Part shown: piece after piece, positions 61,101 to 64,000 of the stretch | Layout of the letters: every line of letters begins with the position of its first letter | Position numbering within the stretch: the first letter of the stretch is position 1 | NCBI RefSeq assembly: GCF_003073045.1 | Contig: NC_037599.1 | Location: forward strand, 26,202,695-26,266,694 | Length of the DNA stretch: 64,000 nt | Source of the DNA: Pomacea canaliculata | Lineage: Eukaryota > Mollusca > Gastropoda > Architaenioglossa > Ampullariidae | Direction: 5' to 3' | Translations under genes and position numbers: made by a program | The notes under the pieces: model-generated | The model's input: the letters and a program-made list of their open reading frames with translations, nothing else | The model's database searches: none | Told to the model about the DNA's origin: nothing

Positions 61101-61454
61101 CATTGAGTATACCTTTAAGAAAACGTCCTTACACTGAGTTTCTACTCAGTTTCTGGAAACAAAGGTCATCTTATTTTACTTTTAAGAGCCTTCTTCACTG
61201 GACATTAAGTTACAGGTATACACGCATTTCGATTTATTTTGAGAACGTCTCATGGCTCCTGGATTGTTGTGGGTGTTGCTGACCCAAAGCATTAGAAAAA
61301 AAAAAAAGTCCTCTTTAATGTTGTTAATTTTTAAAGATTTATGAAGTAAGCACACGGTTATAGAGAGTGTACATTGTTAAGCTCTTTCTAAAGCTGATCC
61401 GGTCAGGTTCTTAAAATCTTGGTATTTGTGGTCATATGTTTAATAAAACTGACA

Positions 61455-62990
61455 CAGGGCTTCTGCTAAGGCTAAATTCTTTGGGGTCCCAGGGACCCCT
61501 TCCTCAGATTTCTAAGGGGTCCCAGGCTAACTCTAAGGGGTCCCTTTACAATGTAGAAAAAAATCAACAAATCAACATACTTTGTTCAACTGCCTTTCAG
61601 GCACACAAAGCACGGTAATGTCTAGTCAGAAACGGCGAGATTTCTGTGTCATGATGTCTGTGCAAGCATCTGTGATGAGCGTATGCTCATTGTATTTGGG
61701 GTGCTCACTTTCTTTCCGTTTCTAAGGCAATGAATTTAACCACACCGTCAACGACATCTTTGAAATAAGTTAAAAAAGCTGCACCTGGTGGTGGATGGGA
61801 GAGGATGTATGAAAGTATGAATGCCTCAGATGCCATCATTCAAAAGGAAGTTCTCGACCGTAACCTGGCAATTAATAAGTTAGTGAGAACTAGAGATGTA
61901 AGAAACATCAACGAGAGGTGGCACGTTGCTAAAAGTATCAAAGTTGGGATAAAAAAAACTGGCGCAAGGTAGAAAAGCGAACCTCGGCAAGACGTGACGC
62001 CCTCAGCTCAGTGACATTCAGTGGATTGTGAATGTTAGTAAATCATGAGATGAAGGGGGATCGAAGGTGTTTGAAACTGTACAAATAAATTAAACGAGTT
62101 TCAGTTGCAAACTATATTTAGCAATAAAACGTCTTTCTCAGCCGACTAGTACTTGATGTAGGGTCTAAGAAAAGTGAGGTGAAACGGCTTCTATCTGAAC
62201 ATACTGTCTTTCCTTACATCTTTCTTTACTCATAAGAGGGGATAATAATATTTAATACTTTCAGTTCATTCCTCCTGATGACTGACCTAAAGTACACCTC
62301 GGTTTGAGTCCAATCTTTGAACTTTTACAATTCGCCAACAATTCACGACTGCAACATAGTGCCTCACTGTGTCTTTCTTCGCCTATCTAACCCGACCATT
62401 ATGCGATCAATTCAGTTGTTTTTATGTTTGTGTCATTTGCGCTGTTCATTCTTCTCTCCTTTTTAAATTCTAGTTTTGTTTGTTTGTGGAGAATACAGTC
62501 AGTCCTAACCCCGACAGAATGTTCAGACAGAAGTCGTTTCGCATCAACGCTCAGACCCTACCGCAAGTACTGGGTGAGGGAGACGATTTATTGCCATGCT
62601 AGTCGGCAGTGCCTGTGATGTCCACCCCGCCTTTTGTCCGGGTAGTAATTGAAGACGACTGGCCGATGGCAGTCCGCACCTCGTGTACTCCTACCTTCCC
62701 TCGCACGGGCGATACCACTCACTTCCCCCCGGTGGGAAGATATCGGCCTTTAGTGGAACTCTTCTTGGTAAGGGAAAACAAACTCAGTGCAAGGGAAGTT
62801 ACTCTCGCCTTGCAGCAGACGACAACAATAGGTTGGTCTACGACGTCAGACACTACACTTACCCAATTTTGTATCTGTTCTTCGCCCAAATTTGAAGGGG
62901 TCCCCTGGGACCCCATTGATGAAAATTGAAGGGGTCCTCCGAACTTTTAATGCGTACTGTACGCAATTTTCTGCGTAATCAGAAGCCCTG
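61455..62990. mobile_element. 1536-bp TIR element, long relative of the 10573 MITE
   Basis: Termini CAGGGCTTCTGCTAAGG and CAGAAGCCCTG, with subterminal ggggtcccagggacccc blocks on both sides. No transposase frame is visible. The interior includes sequence also found, direct and inverted, at 63050-64000. Flanks share ataaaac but with a 5-bp offset on the left, so the target duplication is uncertain. Confidence 0.65.
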
Positions 62991-64000
62991 ATAAAACGTT
63001 GAATTTTTTCTTCTGACAGACCCAAATGTTAAATAAGCACGCTGAGCAGGCAGACTTTGAACTTCGAGCAACAAGACAATCCTCCTAATGTAGCCGAAGT
63101 ATGCAAAACCTTGAAGGCCGAAGTCGAAATGGGCGTGTTTTCAAATGGTTTCGCCCGTGCGAGGGAAGGTAGGAGTACACGGGGTCAGTACCGGCGGTCA
63201 GTCTTCCCTAATTGCTACCCTGGCCCCGAGGCAAAGTGGAGATCGCAAGCGATAAACCGTCTTTCTCAGCCGAGTTCTTGGTGTTGGCGGTTAGAAAGGT
63301 GGAGTGAAACGGTTTGCAACTGAACATACTGTCAGGGTTAGGACCGACAATTGAATGTATTCTCCATCAAATAAAAATAAGGGAGAAAGCGATGAACAGT
63401 GGAAATGACACAAACACAAAGACAACCGCATTTTAAAACTTTATTTTGAATGCTTTCGTCTATCTGTTTATATCTCTCTATATCTTTCTTCACTGATAAG
63501 GGATGATAATATTCAATATTTTCCCCTGGTGACTGACATAAAATACATCTGTTTTGAGTGCAATGTTCGTACCTTTACAAATAGGCAACAATTCACACCT
63601 GTAACACAGAGCCCATTCACCATCTACAACAGCGGCCCCACGGTCCATGTTTGTCTGTTGGTGAGTACGACAAGGTGAATAACATTGTCTGTCACGTGCA
63701 TACACATTCAGTCTCGTGCACCTCTTGGCTCAAAGTGAAGATTTCAAAAATGGGTGGACATGTGTTGATCATCTTTGGTTGTCCTAACGGAGGATGACAT
63801 GTGCACCCAGGAGCACCTGATGGTGGGTGATAGAGGATGTATGAAAGTATGAATGCCTCAGATGCCATCATTCAAGAGGAAGTTCTCGACCGTAACCTGG
63901 CAATTAATAAGTTAGTGAGAACTGAAGTTGTAAGGAACGTCAACGAGAGGTGGCACGTTGATAAAAGTATAAAAGTTGGGATAAAAAAAAAACAAAAACT
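61796..64000. repeat. Two direct copies of a gaggatgtatgaaagtatg block
   Basis: 61799-61955 and about 63831-63990 are about 90% identical and share atgcctcagatgccatcatt. A second block is repeated at about 62120-62370 and 63257-63620. The right copy runs off the window end. Confidence 0.7.
62480..63390. repeat. Large inverted repeat
   Basis: About 62480-62720 and about 63130-63390 are diverged reverse complements (markers ggttaggac, cccgtgcgagggaaggtagg), with a spacer of about 400 bp. The right end of the 61455-62990 element falls in the spacer. Confidence 0.6.

Noticed and set aside
1..64000. CRISPR arrays, operons, bacterial promoters, rRNA or tRNA genes
   Set aside because: Spliced exons and metazoan transposons show this is animal nuclear DNA. 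No regularly spaced direct repeats or tRNA box A/B pair was found by eye; a tRNAscan-SE run would settle the tRNA question.

Overview
This is animal (metazoan) nuclear DNA. Coding exons are short, bounded by GT/AG introns, and sit in AT-rich, microsatellite-rich sequence full of LINE, LTR, hAT, pogo/Tigger and Harbinger remnants. The dominant theme is a cluster of AIG1/GIMAP-family (GTPase of immunity-associated protein) genes. Clustered GIMAP expansions with this kind of repeat load are known from molluscs, so a lophotrochozoan, probably a mollusc, is the best guess; the species cannot be read from the sequence.

Eight GIMAP loci are present, called GIMAP-1 to -8 here. GIMAP-1 (286-1479, -), GIMAP-3 (7241-9819, -) and GIMAP-4 (16219-19014, -) are single-G-domain genes with a DTPD version of the G3 motif and hydrophobic C-terminal membrane segments. 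GIMAP-2 (2739-5818, +) and GIMAP-6 (29355-37280, -) have canonical DTPG, a different exon plan and a C-terminal CSVM CaaX box. GIMAP-7 (41329-47531, +) is the most unusual: nine coding exons, 826 aa, four consecutive AIG1 G domains built from a repeated two-exon module with phase-1 outer and phase-0 inner introns. GIMAP-5 (22668-26542, -) has all the DTPG-type exons but exon 3 is split by a 902-bp solo LTR and the last exon is truncated by a LINE that itself carries a Tigger-like element. GIMAP-8 (51134-54134, -) is an inverted partial copy of GIMAP-2 lacking its first two exons.

Layout: 0-9.8 kb GIMAP-1/2 (divergent) and GIMAP-3; 9.8-16.2 kb gene-free with LINE remnants and MITEs; 16.2-19.5 kb GIMAP-4; 19.5-22.7 kb repeats; 22.7-27.3 kb GIMAP-5; 27.3-29.3 kb nothing recognised; 29.3-37.6 kb GIMAP-6, whose large intron holds a decayed hAT transposon; 37.6-40.5 kb intergenic; 40.5-47.5 kb GIMAP-7; 47.5-51 kb empty; 51-54.4 kb GIMAP-8 with a LINE in its intron; 55-61 kb RTE-like LINEs, a Harbinger transposase fragment and a minisatellite; 61.4-64 kb a TIR element and complex inverted/direct repeats.

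Exon borders were inferred by eye from splice consensus, reading phase and agreement between paralogues (repeated exon lengths of 141, 106, 158, 164, 170 and 385 nt). They are strong in the G-domain cores and weaker at N-termini. Together the genes look like a lineage-specific innate-immunity-type GTPase repertoire using two membrane-anchoring strategies (transmembrane and prenylation) plus one multi-domain member. That functional reading is inference from the family.
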